DNA of 64,000 nt from Mesorhizobium sp. WSM4313 (lineage in GTDB: Bacteria; Pseudomonadota; Alphaproteobacteria; Rhizobiales; Rhizobiaceae): NCBI RefSeq assembly GCF_002294725.1, contig NZ_NSFT01000013.1:81767-145766 (forward strand), written 5' to 3'. Below are positions 43,845 to 55,551 of the stretch, one piece after another. The translations under genes and the position numbers were made by a program. Each line of letters begins with the position of its first letter. The first letter of the stretch is position 1. The notes beneath the pieces are model-generated. The model was not told the DNA's origin. It did no database searches and saw only the letters and a list, made by a program, of their open reading frames with translations.

Positions 43845-44967
43845 TGAGAGTACGAAATTCAAGAACAGCCGTCTGATCGAGGAATTTCTGGGCCTGCGGG
43901 TTGTCGATGACCACCCCCTTACGTGGCGCGATGTGCCTGTTAAGAACCTGCGGCGAGTGCACGTCGAGGAGCTTTTGGGACGCTTCATCGCGACACCACA
44001 CAAGGCTAAGCACCTGCTGGTCGCGATACGCAAACTCGTCAATGTCGCGATACGCCTGGATTGGATCGAAATCGATCCCACCGCAGCTGTGGAATGGCGT
44101 CCCGCCTACACAGGCTGGAAGGCTTGGCCAAGCGAAGCAATGCAGAAGTTTGAACAGCGCTGGCCGCTCGGGACGGCTGCGCGCACCTGCTATGGCCTCG
44201 CGCTTTGGCTGGGCAATCGTCGCGGCGATGTCGCCGATTTACGATGGGATCAGAGGGTCACACGCAGGGTCATGATCGATGGCGAGGAACGTCAGTTCGA
44301 CGGCTTCGACATCACCCAGGCCAAGAACAAGACCAGGACCGGAGGCAAACGGCTTTTCGTTCCGATTACACCGATGCTTGCCGAAATCCTCGATGCCACT
44401 GACAAGCGCGGCGAAACGGTCTTGGTCACAGCTTATGGCCAGCGCTTCTCCGCCAAATCCCTGACCGGCACCATGGCTCATTGGTGCAAGCTCGCCGGGC
44501 TTCCGAAAGGACTGACGCTGCACGGACTGAGAAAGTCGCTTGGCGTTTACCTCGCCGAGGCAGAGGCCTCAACCAGACAGCTCATGGATGTGCTCGGTCA
44601 CGACGACATCGATCATGCCGAACTCTATTCGCGCGAGGCATCGCAGGTTCGGCTGGCGGTCCAGGGGATGGATCGAGTTGTGCGTCTCGTGACGCGCAAG
44701 CCCATGCTTGGCGAACCTTTTGGCGAACCTGTTGGCGAACCTGCCCGTAAGCCGTTGATAAATAACGATAATGGTGGGCCCGGAGGGACTCGCTTCAGGC
44801 TGGGCAATCATGCCTACGCCAAGATCACGCTCATGCAAAGCAATTCCTCTAACCGGGGATTACAGTTGGCATGTAGCGCGCTCCGACTTGCCCACCGCCC
44901 AGACAGATTTGGGCGCCAAGCTTTACTTCATCGAGACGTTTTGGCGTTTGCAGACGAAGCAGCATGA
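43576..44967 (+). CDS. Tyrosine recombinase/integrase
   Basis: A phage-type integrase of up to 463 residues. The SAM-like core-binding domain is near 60-150. The catalytic domain has Arg in GNRRGDV, HxxR in LHGLRKSLG, the second His in LGHDDIDHA and Tyr in ELYSREA. After ~residue 390 the sequence becomes repetitive (GEPFGEPVGEP) and then reads GGPGGTR, where it crosses a tRNA-like att remnant at 44772-44792; the last ~60 codons are probably read-through sequence. It would integrate an element at a tRNA gene. Confidence 0.92.
   Translation: MEQRLKDKYPGLSSYKDRHGTTRWRYRANGRLVTLPAPNDVGFKEAYQAAVEGRKIHKALVVTMPGAALPGTFGAAGQRLKASVKWLAHDESTKFKNSRLIEEFLGLRVVDDHPLTWRDVPVKNLRRVHVEELLGRFIATPHKAKHLLVAIRKLVNVAIRLDWIEIDPTAAVEWRPAYTGWKAWPSEAMQKFEQRWPLGTAARTCYGLALWLGNRRGDVADLRWDQRVTRRVMIDGEERQFDGFDITQAKNKTRTGGKRLFVPITPMLAEILDATDKRGETVLVTAYGQRFSAKSLTGTMAHWCKLAGLPKGLTLHGLRKSLGVYLAEAEASTRQLMDVLGHDDIDHAELYSREASQVRLAVQGMDRVVRLVTRKPMLGEPFGEPVGEPARKPLINNDNGGPGGTRFRLGNHAYAKITLMQSNSSNRGLQLACSALRLAHRPDRFGRQALLHRDVLAFADEAA
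44772..44792 (-). other. tRNA 3'-end-like attachment remnant
   Basis: On the minus strand these 21 bases read CGAGTCCCTC then CGGGCCC then ACCA: a T-loop end, T-stem 3' strand, acceptor 3' strand and CCA. No matching 5' half of a tRNA follows, so it is a fragment. Integrases of this type often carry such a segment at the 3' end of their own gene (the GGPGGTR reading). This is likely an att core or scar; the intact tRNA must be elsewhere. Confidence 0.6.
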
Positions 44968-45145
44968 GCAGACTGGCCACTCACCCTGCGCGGCACGGCA
45001 ACCACTTGCGTGTCACGTTGGTTGTGGAACGTTAGATCTGTCCCTTTCACCGGCCTAACCCGCCCATGATACGACGGAGAGCCCGAAGCTCTTTTCCCAT
45101 CGAACACAATCGTCTTCAATTCAGTTCGTCACTGAGGAGTAGAAG

Positions 45146-45442
45146 ATGGTCCGATCAAATGAAGAAGCACTCCGCCGTACGATTCGGAGGCATCAACTCC
45201 GAGAAATGGTGCCGCTTGCCGACAGCACCATTTATGAAATGGAACAGCGGGGCGAGTTTCCGCGACGCTTCGCTTTGACCCCAAGATGTGTGGTTTGGGA
45301 TTTGAGCGAGATTCAAGCATGGCTCGCGGCGCGCCGTTCAAAACCAATTCTGCGCGCCCCCAAACCGGACCTGAAGCAGCGCCGAACCCGACCGGTCAGA
45401 GAGACGGATCGGGCCCCAAGATCGGCATCGAAGGAGGGATAA
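45146..45442 (+). CDS. AlpA-family regulator (excisionase-like)
   Basis: A 98-residue protein whose first ~65 residues are AlpA-like (RHQLREMVPLADSTIYEMEQ, RGEFPRRFALTPRCVVWD, AWLAARRS), followed by a basic Pro/Arg tail. P4-phage AlpA/Vis relatives activate or direct excision of islands with P4-type integrases. Its 3' end overlaps the 3' end of the convergent P4-type integrase by 47 bp, so antisense effects between the two transcripts are possible. Confidence 0.85.
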   Translation: MVRSNEEALRRTIRRHQLREMVPLADSTIYEMEQRGEFPRRFALTPRCVVWDLSEIQAWLAARRSKPILRAPKPDLKQRRTRPVRETDRAPRSASKEG

Positions 45443-46652
45443 GCGTCGGGATCCACCTCTTTCCATCGACCCACGCGTCCACAGTATCCGACCATTCCTG
45501 CATCATATGGCGGCGCTGCACTTCATACTCGGCCTTGTTGTAGACGCCTCGAGACGAACGTCCGTCCTCGTGCGCTAAGCACTTCTCGATCCAATCGCTG
45601 TTGAAGCCAAGTTCATTCAACAGCGTCGAGCCCGTTCGCCGCAAGTCATGGACTGTGAACGGCTCCAGAGGCAGCCCTTCAGCCTTCGCCCGCTCGACGA
45701 CTGCGTAAGTGACCCGGTTAAAGGTGGCACGCGACATCGGGGCGTCCGCATCATACCGCGACGGAAGGAGGTACCTGGAATTTCCTGCACAGGTCTTCAG
45801 AGCAATCATGATGTCGAGCACTTGGCGTGACAGGTAGACGTTATGAGCCTTCGAACGCTTCATGCGTTCTTTCGGGATTGTCCAGACCGCATTCTCGAAG
45901 TCGACCTCATCCCAAACCGCGTCCTGCAACTCGCTCTTCCGCACCATCGTAAGCAGGTAGAGCCGCATGCCCAAACGTATCGTGGGGAGTGTGGCGATGT
46001 GCTCGAGCTGTTTCAGCATCACGCGAATTTCCGAGGGTGAAAGCGAGCGGTCTTTAGGTACGAACGTGGCAATCGATGCGGGCCCAACTTCATCGGCTGG
46101 GTTAGCCACCTTCTCTCCGTGCAGGATCGCGAAACTGTAAATCTGCTTCAGGATATCCCGTACATGGATGGCGGTCGCCGGGGCGCCGCGTTCAACGATG
46201 CTACCACAGTGGGCGCGTAAATCGTCCGGGGTGATCTCCGTCAGGAGGCGATTGCGCCAGACCGGAAGAAGCTCGCGATCGAAGATGGAACGGCGCATGG
46301 CTCGGGTGCTGTCGGCCATTGGAGCGGCACTGAGCCATTTCTCGCCGAACTCCCCAAAACTCTTCGCCTCCTTTAGACGACGTTTCGCGCGCTGCTTCTC
46401 GATTGCCGGCGATCGTCCCTCCCTAACGGCGCGCTTCGCGTCGAGGCACTTCTCTCGGGCCAGAGCAAGCGAGATTCCGTCTCGTCCATATCTGCCCAAA
46501 TAGACCGTCTCGCGGCGTCCGTTGAGCCTGTAGTCCAGTCGAAACGAGATTGCGCCACTGGGCATGATGCGAACATACATGCCGTCACGGTCCGCAATTT
46601 TGTACATTTTCTCTCTTGGTTTCAGAGCCTTAAGGGCGGCATCTGTCAGCAT
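45396..46652 (-). CDS. P4-type tyrosine integrase next to guaA
   Basis: A 418-residue integrase with an N-terminal arm-binding DUF4102 domain (MLTDAALKALKPREKMYKIA, GMYVRIMPSGA), a SAM-like domain, and the catalytic domain: Arg in TMVRKSELQ, HDLRRTGS (HxxR), LAHEDGRSSRGVYNKAEY with the catalytic Tyr. ATG at 46652 follows AGGAGG at 8 bases. It lies 294 bp from the guaA 3' end, the position expected for an integrase that uses guaA as attB. In tripartite Mesorhizobium ICEs an integrase called IntG is reported to target guaA (from memory). Confidence 0.92.
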   Translation of the reverse strand: MLTDAALKALKPREKMYKIADRDGMYVRIMPSGAISFRLDYRLNGRRETVYLGRYGRDGISLALAREKCLDAKRAVREGRSPAIEKQRAKRRLKEAKSFGEFGEKWLSAAPMADSTRAMRRSIFDRELLPVWRNRLLTEITPDDLRAHCGSIVERGAPATAIHVRDILKQIYSFAILHGEKVANPADEVGPASIATFVPKDRSLSPSEIRVMLKQLEHIATLPTIRLGMRLYLLTMVRKSELQDAVWDEVDFENAVWTIPKERMKRSKAHNVYLSRQVLDIMIALKTCAGNSRYLLPSRYDADAPMSRATFNRVTYAVVERAKAEGLPLEPFTVHDLRRTGSTLLNELGFNSDWIEKCLAHEDGRSSRGVYNKAEYEVQRRHMMQEWSDTVDAWVDGKRWIPTLIPPSMPILGPDPSL

Positions 46653-46946
46653 TCTCACTGCCTCCTGAAAAAAGTACCGTCAGTACAGTTTCGGGGCTGC
46701 GTGGCAGGAGTTCTCCTCTATTTTCAATGCCTTACAAGCAAAAAAGTACCGTCACGAGCCTCATCGGGACAGACGGTACTTTGGAAAATCCGAGCGAGCA
46801 ATACGCGGAAGGGCCGTCAGGCGGTCCGCCGCTGCCAACCTATGCGCACCGATTGTGGCCGATTGTCCGCAAACGGATTTATTTTTGTTTTCAGTACGTT
46901 ACGTCGCAGATTGGCGTATTTCCGGCGACGTTGGAGTGGGTCTGAA

Positions 46947-48512
<1,566 letters not shown>

Positions 48513-48569
48513 GGCGAGCCTTTAGAGAAAGAAACGAGTCGGCGCAATGGGTTGGCGCGGTCGCGCCGT

Positions 48570-49052
48570 TCACTTCGATGCTGGTGCTTCTCCCGATGCA
48601 TCGCCCTGCTCGGCGTCAAGTGAGCGCAAGGCGTCCATCAGCGCCGCGAACCGCTGCTCGCCGATGCGATCGATATAGCTGCGTTCGATCTGAAGCTTGA
48701 TGCGATCGCCGTCGCGCAAGGCATCCAGGCCTTTGCGCGTATAGCGCACGAGCTTGCCGCGCCCGTCCCGTGGATCGGGCAATCGCTCCAGCACGCCTTC
48801 CGCCTCCAGCCCGTCGAGCAATTGCTGAACCGCTTGCTTGGAGGTCGCCGCGCGCTCGATCAATGCCGACTGGCGTGTGCCGTTGCGCGGGATGTGTCCA
48901 AGCAGCCCGGCGCGCGCTTCGCTGAACCAGGCGTGGCCGGCGGCCCGCATGGCAGCGGCAAATTCCGCCTGCCAGGCACGGCTCGCCTGCCACAGCCGCC
49001 AACCGACGTGATCGGGCAGCCCGTCAGTTTTTTCGTCAGGCTCCTTGACCAT
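48570..49052 (-). CDS. MarR-family transcriptional regulator
   Basis: A 160-residue winged-helix regulator: RAGLLGHIPRNGTRQSALIE, the recognition helix ATSKQAVQQLLDGLEAEGVLE and wing RLPDPRDGRGKLVRYT. It is divergent from a small hypothetical gene, with an inverted-repeat operator overlapping its own start codon, so autoregulation is likely. Ligand unknown. Confidence 0.92.
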   Translation of the reverse strand: MVKEPDEKTDGLPDHVGWRLWQASRAWQAEFAAAMRAAGHAWFSEARAGLLGHIPRNGTRQSALIERAATSKQAVQQLLDGLEAEGVLERLPDPRDGRGKLVRYTRKGLDALRDGDRIKLQIERSYIDRIGEQRFAALMDALRSLDAEQGDASGEAPASK

Positions 49053-49086
49053 TTAATTCGAACTCCGTATGGTCAAGATACTTGAC
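49044..49086. promoter_or_regulatory. Putative MarR operator with overlapping inverted repeats
   Basis: CTTGACCAT (49044-49052, covering the MarR start codon) pairs with ATGGTCAAG (49069-49077). The same region also forms GTCAAG-ATA-CTTGAC (49072-49086). Two phased dyads in the divergent intergenic space suggest an operator for self-regulation and for the 49140 gene. Confidence 0.62.
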
Positions 49087-49139
49087 GATCTTCTTGGCGT
49101 CGAGGCCATTCGAGAAACGCAAACCCGCGGACAGGAACA

Positions 49140-49457
49140 ATGACGATACTGAACAGGGACACGCTGGCCATTATCATGGTCGGAACCACGCATGTCATCG
49201 ACATGGGCGGCAAGAGCGCCTTCATCCACTATGAAACCGACGATCGGGCGCACATGCTCCTGCCGGATGGCACGCGCTTTCACGGGACCTGGACGCTGCT
49301 TGACGACGGCTACAAGGTCGAATGGAAAAACGGCCCCGCCGGCGCGTGGAAACTCGATCATACAGCGGGGACAATCGACTATATCGATGCGACAGGCGCC
49401 TCCCGTGGACGCATTTCACGCATCGATTTCGGCGATCCGCAACGCCTTGCTGCCTGA
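49140..49457 (+). CDS. Hypothetical protein regulated with MarR
   Basis: A 105-residue, mostly beta protein (MTILNRDTLAIIMVGTTHVI, YETDDRAHMLLPDGTRFHGTW, WKNGPAGAWKLD). It looks like a small soluble domain for which no family is recognised. ATG at 49140 begins 53 bp after the putative operator. Divergent layout suggests control by the MarR protein. Confidence 0.78.
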   Translation: MTILNRDTLAIIMVGTTHVIDMGGKSAFIHYETDDRAHMLLPDGTRFHGTWTLLDDGYKVEWKNGPAGAWKLDHTAGTIDYIDATGASRGRISRIDFGDPQRLAA

Positions 49458-49469
49458 TCCAACCGGCAG

Positions 49470-50108
49470 TCAGCCACCAAGCAGGCCGCCGCCGATCGCC
49501 TGTTCCAGCAGGGCGACGGCCGCGGCGAGCTTCTCGTCGATGACGTGCAGATATTCCGTCCAGTCGTTGACGTGCCTGAGATCGGCCGCGCCGTCGGAAA
49601 TGCCGCGGAGCCCAATCAGCGGCAAACCGAACAGCTGGCAGGCACGCAGGCAGGCAAAGGTCTCCATGTCGACCATGTCGGCATCGATGGCGTCATATGC
49701 AACGCCGGAGACGATCGCGCCGCCGGTCGAGAGCGTGGCGGTCTTGATGCCTGGAATGACGAAGGGCAGCGGCACCGACACCGGCAGTTCGAGGAAAGGC
49801 GTCGCGCCCTTCTCGAAGCCGAGCGGCGAAGCATCCATGTCGCGATAGCTCACCGACACGGCCTGATAGATCTCGGTCTGTTCCAGCCTGCGGCTGCCGG
49901 CCGAGCCCAGCGAGACGACCAGGTCCGGAAGCGCGCCTTCAGCCTTCAACGCCGCGAGCTCGGCGCCCAGCCTGACCCCGGCCTCGACCGGACCGACTCC
50001 GGTCATCAGCGGCGTGAACAGGTTCTTCAGGTGTGGGCCGTATTCGGCCTCAGCCGCCATGACGAAGAGAACGGATTTTTGCGACAGGCGTGACACTTCG
50101 ATAGTCAT
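49470..50108 (-). CDS. MTA/SAH nucleosidase-type phosphorylase-fold protein
   Basis: A 212-residue protein of the nucleoside phosphorylase fold: MAAEAEYGP, LVVSLGSAGS, DMDASPLGFEKG, VDMETFACLRAC (catalytic Glu context) and LRGISDGA. These fit 5'-methylthioadenosine/S-adenosylhomocysteine nucleosidase-like proteins, which cleave the adenine from thio-adenosines. The assignment to MtnN itself rather than a related nucleosidase is not certain. Confidence 0.85.
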   Translation of the reverse strand: MTIEVSRLSQKSVLFVMAAEAEYGPHLKNLFTPLMTGVGPVEAGVRLGAELAALKAEGALPDLVVSLGSAGSRRLEQTEIYQAVSVSYRDMDASPLGFEKGATPFLELPVSVPLPFVIPGIKTATLSTGGAIVSGVAYDAIDADMVDMETFACLRACQLFGLPLIGLRGISDGAADLRHVNDWTEYLHVIDEKLAAAVALLEQAIGGGLLGG

Positions 50109-50202
50109 GAAGCTTTACCCCTATTTGCTACGACGACGCGAAAGGGACAACGTGCCTCGCCGCCTGCCGGCCTTCGCTATGGCTCCGGGCGTTCGTCGCT
50201 CC

Positions 50203-50224
50203 AAAAGCCCATTTGGGGGCTTTT
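50203..50224 (-). terminator. Terminator after the thioesterase gene
   Basis: AAAAGCCC / GGGCTTTT with a 6-base loop forms an 8-bp stem whose ends are A/T-rich on both strands, 23 bp beyond the thioesterase stop. It could stop transcription in either direction. Confidence 0.6.
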
Positions 50225-50246
50225 CGTCCGCTGCGCGGACCGCTCC

Positions 50247-50708
50247 TCACCCCTCTATCCCGTCGCGGCCGACCACCGTCATCATCGTGCCGGTCATGGT
50301 GGCGATCAGCTTGGCCTCGCCGTCGGCGGCGAAGGCGTAGGCCTGGCCGTCGGCGACGATGATGGTGCGGCCGGGTTTGGTCACGGAGCCGCGGAACAGG
50401 AACCGCTCGCCCTTGCCCGGCGCGAGCAGGTTCACCTTGAACTCGATGGTCAGCACGCCGGAATTCTCCGGCATCAGCGAAAAGGCCGCGTAACCGCAGG
50501 CGGAGTCCAACGCGGTGGAGATGACGCCGGCATGCAGGAAACCGTGCTGCTGGGTGAGCGACGCGGAATACGGCATCTCGATCTCGATGATGCCAGGCGT
50601 CACCAGCGTCAGCTCGGCGCCGATCGTCGCCATCGCCTCCTGGCGGGCAAAGGACGCCCTGACGCGTTCCTCGAAATCCGGAGCGGGTACGATCTTGGCT
50701 GCCGCCAT
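50247..50708 (-). CDS. PaaI-type hotdog thioesterase
   Basis: A 153-residue single hotdog domain: MPYSASLTQQHGFLHAGVIS, TALDSACGYAAFSLMPE, FKVNLLAP. HGFLHAGVIS carries the active-site turn of PaaI-type acyl-CoA thioesterases. ATG at 50708 begins MAAAKIVPAPDFEERVR; the longer open frame upstream is a shadow. Substrate unknown. Confidence 0.9.
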   Translation of the reverse strand: MAAAKIVPAPDFEERVRASFARQEAMATIGAELTLVTPGIIEIEMPYSASLTQQHGFLHAGVISTALDSACGYAAFSLMPENSGVLTIEFKVNLLAPGKGERFLFRGSVTKPGRTIIVADGQAYAFAADGEAKLIATMTGTMMTVVGRDGIEG

Positions 50709-50802
50709 GGCGCTTTGCCTCACATTGCTGGCGAAGTTTATTGCAGAGCCAGGCAAGACAGGCAATCTTTTATGCTGCAGCGCAACAAAAGCCCGGCTGT
50801 CT

Positions 50803-52095
50803 TCAAGAGGCAGTCCTGCGCAAGGCGTGGAGATAGAACCCGTCGGTGCCGCTGAGCGCCGGCGACAGCGAGATACCGCCGGCATCGGCAATACGCGCGG
50901 CCCCTTCATGGCCCGGGAAGCGGCTGTCCCACAGTTGGCGGTGATCGACCGGCGCGAAGCCTTCATGGCGCGCGCGGAACGCCGCGACCTGCTCGCCGTT
51001 CTCGGCATCGAACACCGAACAGGTGATGTAGACCAGCAGGCCGCCCGGCTTGACGAAGGCTTGCGCGGTGTCGAGGATCGCCTGCTGTTCTGCCTTGCGG
51101 GCATCGAGCTGCCTTTCCGTCAGTCGCCATTTGGCGTCGGGCCGCCGCCGCCAGGTGCCGCTGCCGGTGCAGGGCGCGTCGATCAGCACGATGTCCATAT
51201 GGTTGGTGAGCGGCGCAAGCTCCGCGGGCTTGCTGACGACCTGGACGTTGCGGTTGTGCGAGCGGCGGATGCGCTCGAAGATCGGCGCCAGCCGCACCTT
51301 CTCCGCGTCATGGGCAAAGAGCTGGCCCCGATTGTCCATCTCGGCCGACAGGGCCAGCGTCTTGCCGCCGGCGCCGGCGCAATAATCGAGCACCTGCATG
51401 CCGGGCGCGGCGCCGGCAAGCGCGGCGGCAAGCTGCGAACCCTCGTCCTGCACTTCGAACCAGCCTTTCTGGAAGGCAGGCTCGGCCTGGACGTTCGGAT
51501 GCCGGCCGTCGCCGTCGATCGGCGGGATGCGGATGCCGTGCGGCGCGATCGCCGTAGGCGCGGCACCGGTGCCCTGGAGCTCGGCCAGCACCTTGGCGCG
51601 ATCGGCCTGGAGCGTGTTGACCCTCAGGTCCAGCGGCGGGCGCTGCGCGAGGGCGGCGCCTTCCTCAATCCATGCCTTGCCATAGGCTTGCTCGAGCAGC
51701 GGCGCGCACCAGTCCGGGATATCGGCCCGTACCACATCGGGGGCCTCGCCAAGCCTGCGCTCGGCAGCCGCTTTCAACTCGGACGCGCTGAGCAGCGGCG
51801 GCGCGAATTTGTCGCCGTCCAGCGCGTCGTTGAGCGACTGCGCCGTCTGCCCCCACTCCAACAGAAGCGCGCCGAAGCCGATGGCGCGCGGCGTGTCCTC
51901 GCCGAACAGCCAGCCGGCTGAGCGTTTGCGGCGCAGCGCGTCATAGACGATGTTGCCGATCGCGGCGCGATCGCCGCCGCCGGCGAAGCGATGCGACAGG
52001 CCCCAGTCGCGTAGCGCGTCGGCCACCGGCCGGTGACGCCGGCCGATGTCTTCCAAAACCTCTATCGCCGCCGCCAGCCTTCCGCCCAGTCGCAT
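50803..52095 (-). CDS. rsmB: 16S rRNA m5C967 methyltransferase RsmB-type
   Basis: A 430-residue RsmB/NOL1-NOP2-type methyltransferase: N-terminal NusB-like part, SAM-binding LDYCAGAGGKTLAL, DAPCTGSGTWRRRPDAKW (motif IV Cys) and VYITCSVF (catalytic Cys of motif VI), ending LHALRRTAS. It methylates a cytosine in 16S rRNA; exact target is inferred from the family. Confidence 0.92.
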   Translation of the reverse strand: MRLGGRLAAAIEVLEDIGRRHRPVADALRDWGLSHRFAGGGDRAAIGNIVYDALRRKRSAGWLFGEDTPRAIGFGALLLEWGQTAQSLNDALDGDKFAPPLLSASELKAAAERRLGEAPDVVRADIPDWCAPLLEQAYGKAWIEEGAALAQRPPLDLRVNTLQADRAKVLAELQGTGAAPTAIAPHGIRIPPIDGDGRHPNVQAEPAFQKGWFEVQDEGSQLAAALAGAAPGMQVLDYCAGAGGKTLALSAEMDNRGQLFAHDAEKVRLAPIFERIRRSHNRNVQVVSKPAELAPLTNHMDIVLIDAPCTGSGTWRRRPDAKWRLTERQLDARKAEQQAILDTAQAFVKPGGLLVYITCSVFDAENGEQVAAFRARHEGFAPVDHRQLWDSRFPGHEGAARIADAGGISLSPALSGTDGFYLHALRRTAS

Positions 52096-52428
52096 CCCGT
52101 TTTCCGTAGCTGTTACAAATCGGTTCCAGCCCGCTCATAAAGCCTTTCCGGCCAGGATTGAAACAGTTCCGTTCGGTTTGCCGATGAAATGGCGTTTCAA
52201 GACCGGCCCATTTGGCCGAACGATTTTTCCGTTGGTGGGAGCCCGAGTCAGGAAACAAGAACAATCGATCAGAACATGAAAGACTTCTAATGTTTTTGAT
52301 TGACGCCTTCAAGAAAGTCCACCGGTTTAACCTCCCAGCTTTGCAAGTGTTGTCCGCAGGAATACTCTTCCGGTAGTGATTCGCGACGCGGGAAACGCGG
52401 CTTCGACGGATCCTGTGAGGAGAGGGCA
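52096..52428. other. Intergenic region upstream of aqpZ
   Basis: About 330 bp between divergent rsmB and aqpZ. It contains a GAGGAGAGGG ribosome site at its right end and no supported gene. Promoter elements were not clear. The sequence is more AT-rich than its surroundings. Confidence 0.45.
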
Positions 52429-53106
52429 ATGAAGACTTATCTGGCAGAAGTTCTCGGCACGTTTTTGTTGGTGTTCATCGGCACCGCCTCCGTGGTCACG
52501 GGCGGCTTCGGCGGCGCGCTGCCGCTCGGACAGGAAGGCATCGGCCTGGCGTTCGGCATCGGCCTGATCGCCGCGGCCTATGCGATCGGCCCGATCTCGG
52601 GCGCGCATCTCAATCCGGCGGTGACGCTCGGCGTGTTCCTGGCGGGGCGGATGCCGGCCAAGGATGTCGTCCCCTACTGGATCGCGCAGATCATTGGCGC
52701 CATCATCGCCTCGCTGGCGCTGTGGATCATCGTTTCCGGCCAGGTCGGCGGCCACACCGGCGGCTTCGGCGCCAATGGCTGGGACGAAACGAAATGGGGC
52801 ATGAGCTCAGCCTTCCTGTGGGAGCTGATCGGCACCTTCACTTTCGTCACCGTGATCCTCGGCGTCACCAACGCCAAGCACACCACCGCCTTTGCCGGCC
52901 TGGCCATCGGCCTGACGCTGGCGGGCATCCACTTCGCCATGATCCCGGTGACCGGCACCTCGGTCAATCCGGCCCGTTCGATCGGCCCGGCGCTGTTTTC
53001 GGGGGGTGCTGCGCTCAGCCAGCTCTGGCTGTTCATCGTCGCGCCGCTGGTCGGCGGCGCGATTGCCGGCGTCGTTGCCAAGGCCGGCGTCTTCGAAAAA
53101 GACTGA
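52429..53106 (+). CDS. aqpZ: Aquaporin Z
   Basis: A 225-residue MIP-family channel with six membrane helices and both NPA boxes: HLNPAVTLG and SVNPARSIGP. The start MKTYLAEVLGTFLLVFIGTA is typical of AqpZ, and the conserved Arg after the second NPA is present. It transports water across the inner membrane. It starts behind GAGGAGAGGG and ends at a bidirectional terminator facing katG. Confidence 0.96.
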   Translation: MKTYLAEVLGTFLLVFIGTASVVTGGFGGALPLGQEGIGLAFGIGLIAAAYAIGPISGAHLNPAVTLGVFLAGRMPAKDVVPYWIAQIIGAIIASLALWIIVSGQVGGHTGGFGANGWDETKWGMSSAFLWELIGTFTFVTVILGVTNAKHTTAFAGLAIGLTLAGIHFAMIPVTGTSVNPARSIGPALFSGGAALSQLWLFIVAPLVGGAIAGVVAKAGVFEKD

Positions 53107-53124
53107 CCGCAGTTCGATAAAGTA

Positions 53125-53151
53125 AAAGGCGCGGGCATGACCCGCGCCTTT
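53125..53151. terminator. Bidirectional terminator between aqpZ and katG
   Basis: An 11-bp perfect stem (AAAGGCGCGGG / CCCGCGCCTTT, loop CATGA) with T-runs on both strands lies between convergent aqpZ and katG and should terminate both. Confidence 0.92.
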
Positions 53152-53170
53152 TTGCTTGGGAGGTACGACT

Positions 53171-55378
<2,208 letters not shown>

Positions 55379-55393
55379 CTTAGTCTCCCGATT

Positions 55394-55436
55394 CTGCCGA
55401 GGTTTTGCCGTGGTTGAATTTTGCCGAGGTTGATTT
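55394..55436. repeat. Three tandem copies of a ~16-bp unit in the katG leader
   Basis: The katG-oxyR spacer contains CTGCCGAGGTT, TTGCCGTGGTTGAATT and TTGCCGAGGTTGATTT in tandem. The spacing is about one and a half helical turns. They could be regulator binding sites or leader-RNA structure. A GATAGGATTATC dyad also occurs just before the oxyR start. Confidence 0.5.
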
Positions 55437-55551
55437 TCCCAAAATTTTCGGGGGCAGCCACTGGCCGCGCCAACCTGGAATGATTCCAGACTAGGCCGGC
55501 CCGCCGATAAAGACAAATTGCCTTTCCTGTTTCGTTTGATAGGATTATCTT

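Noticed and set aside
44772..44847. Possible complete tRNA gene on the minus strand
   Set aside because: Only the 3' T-stem/acceptor/CCA part fits; no D-arm, anticodon arm or 5' acceptor pairing can be formed, so it is a fragment.
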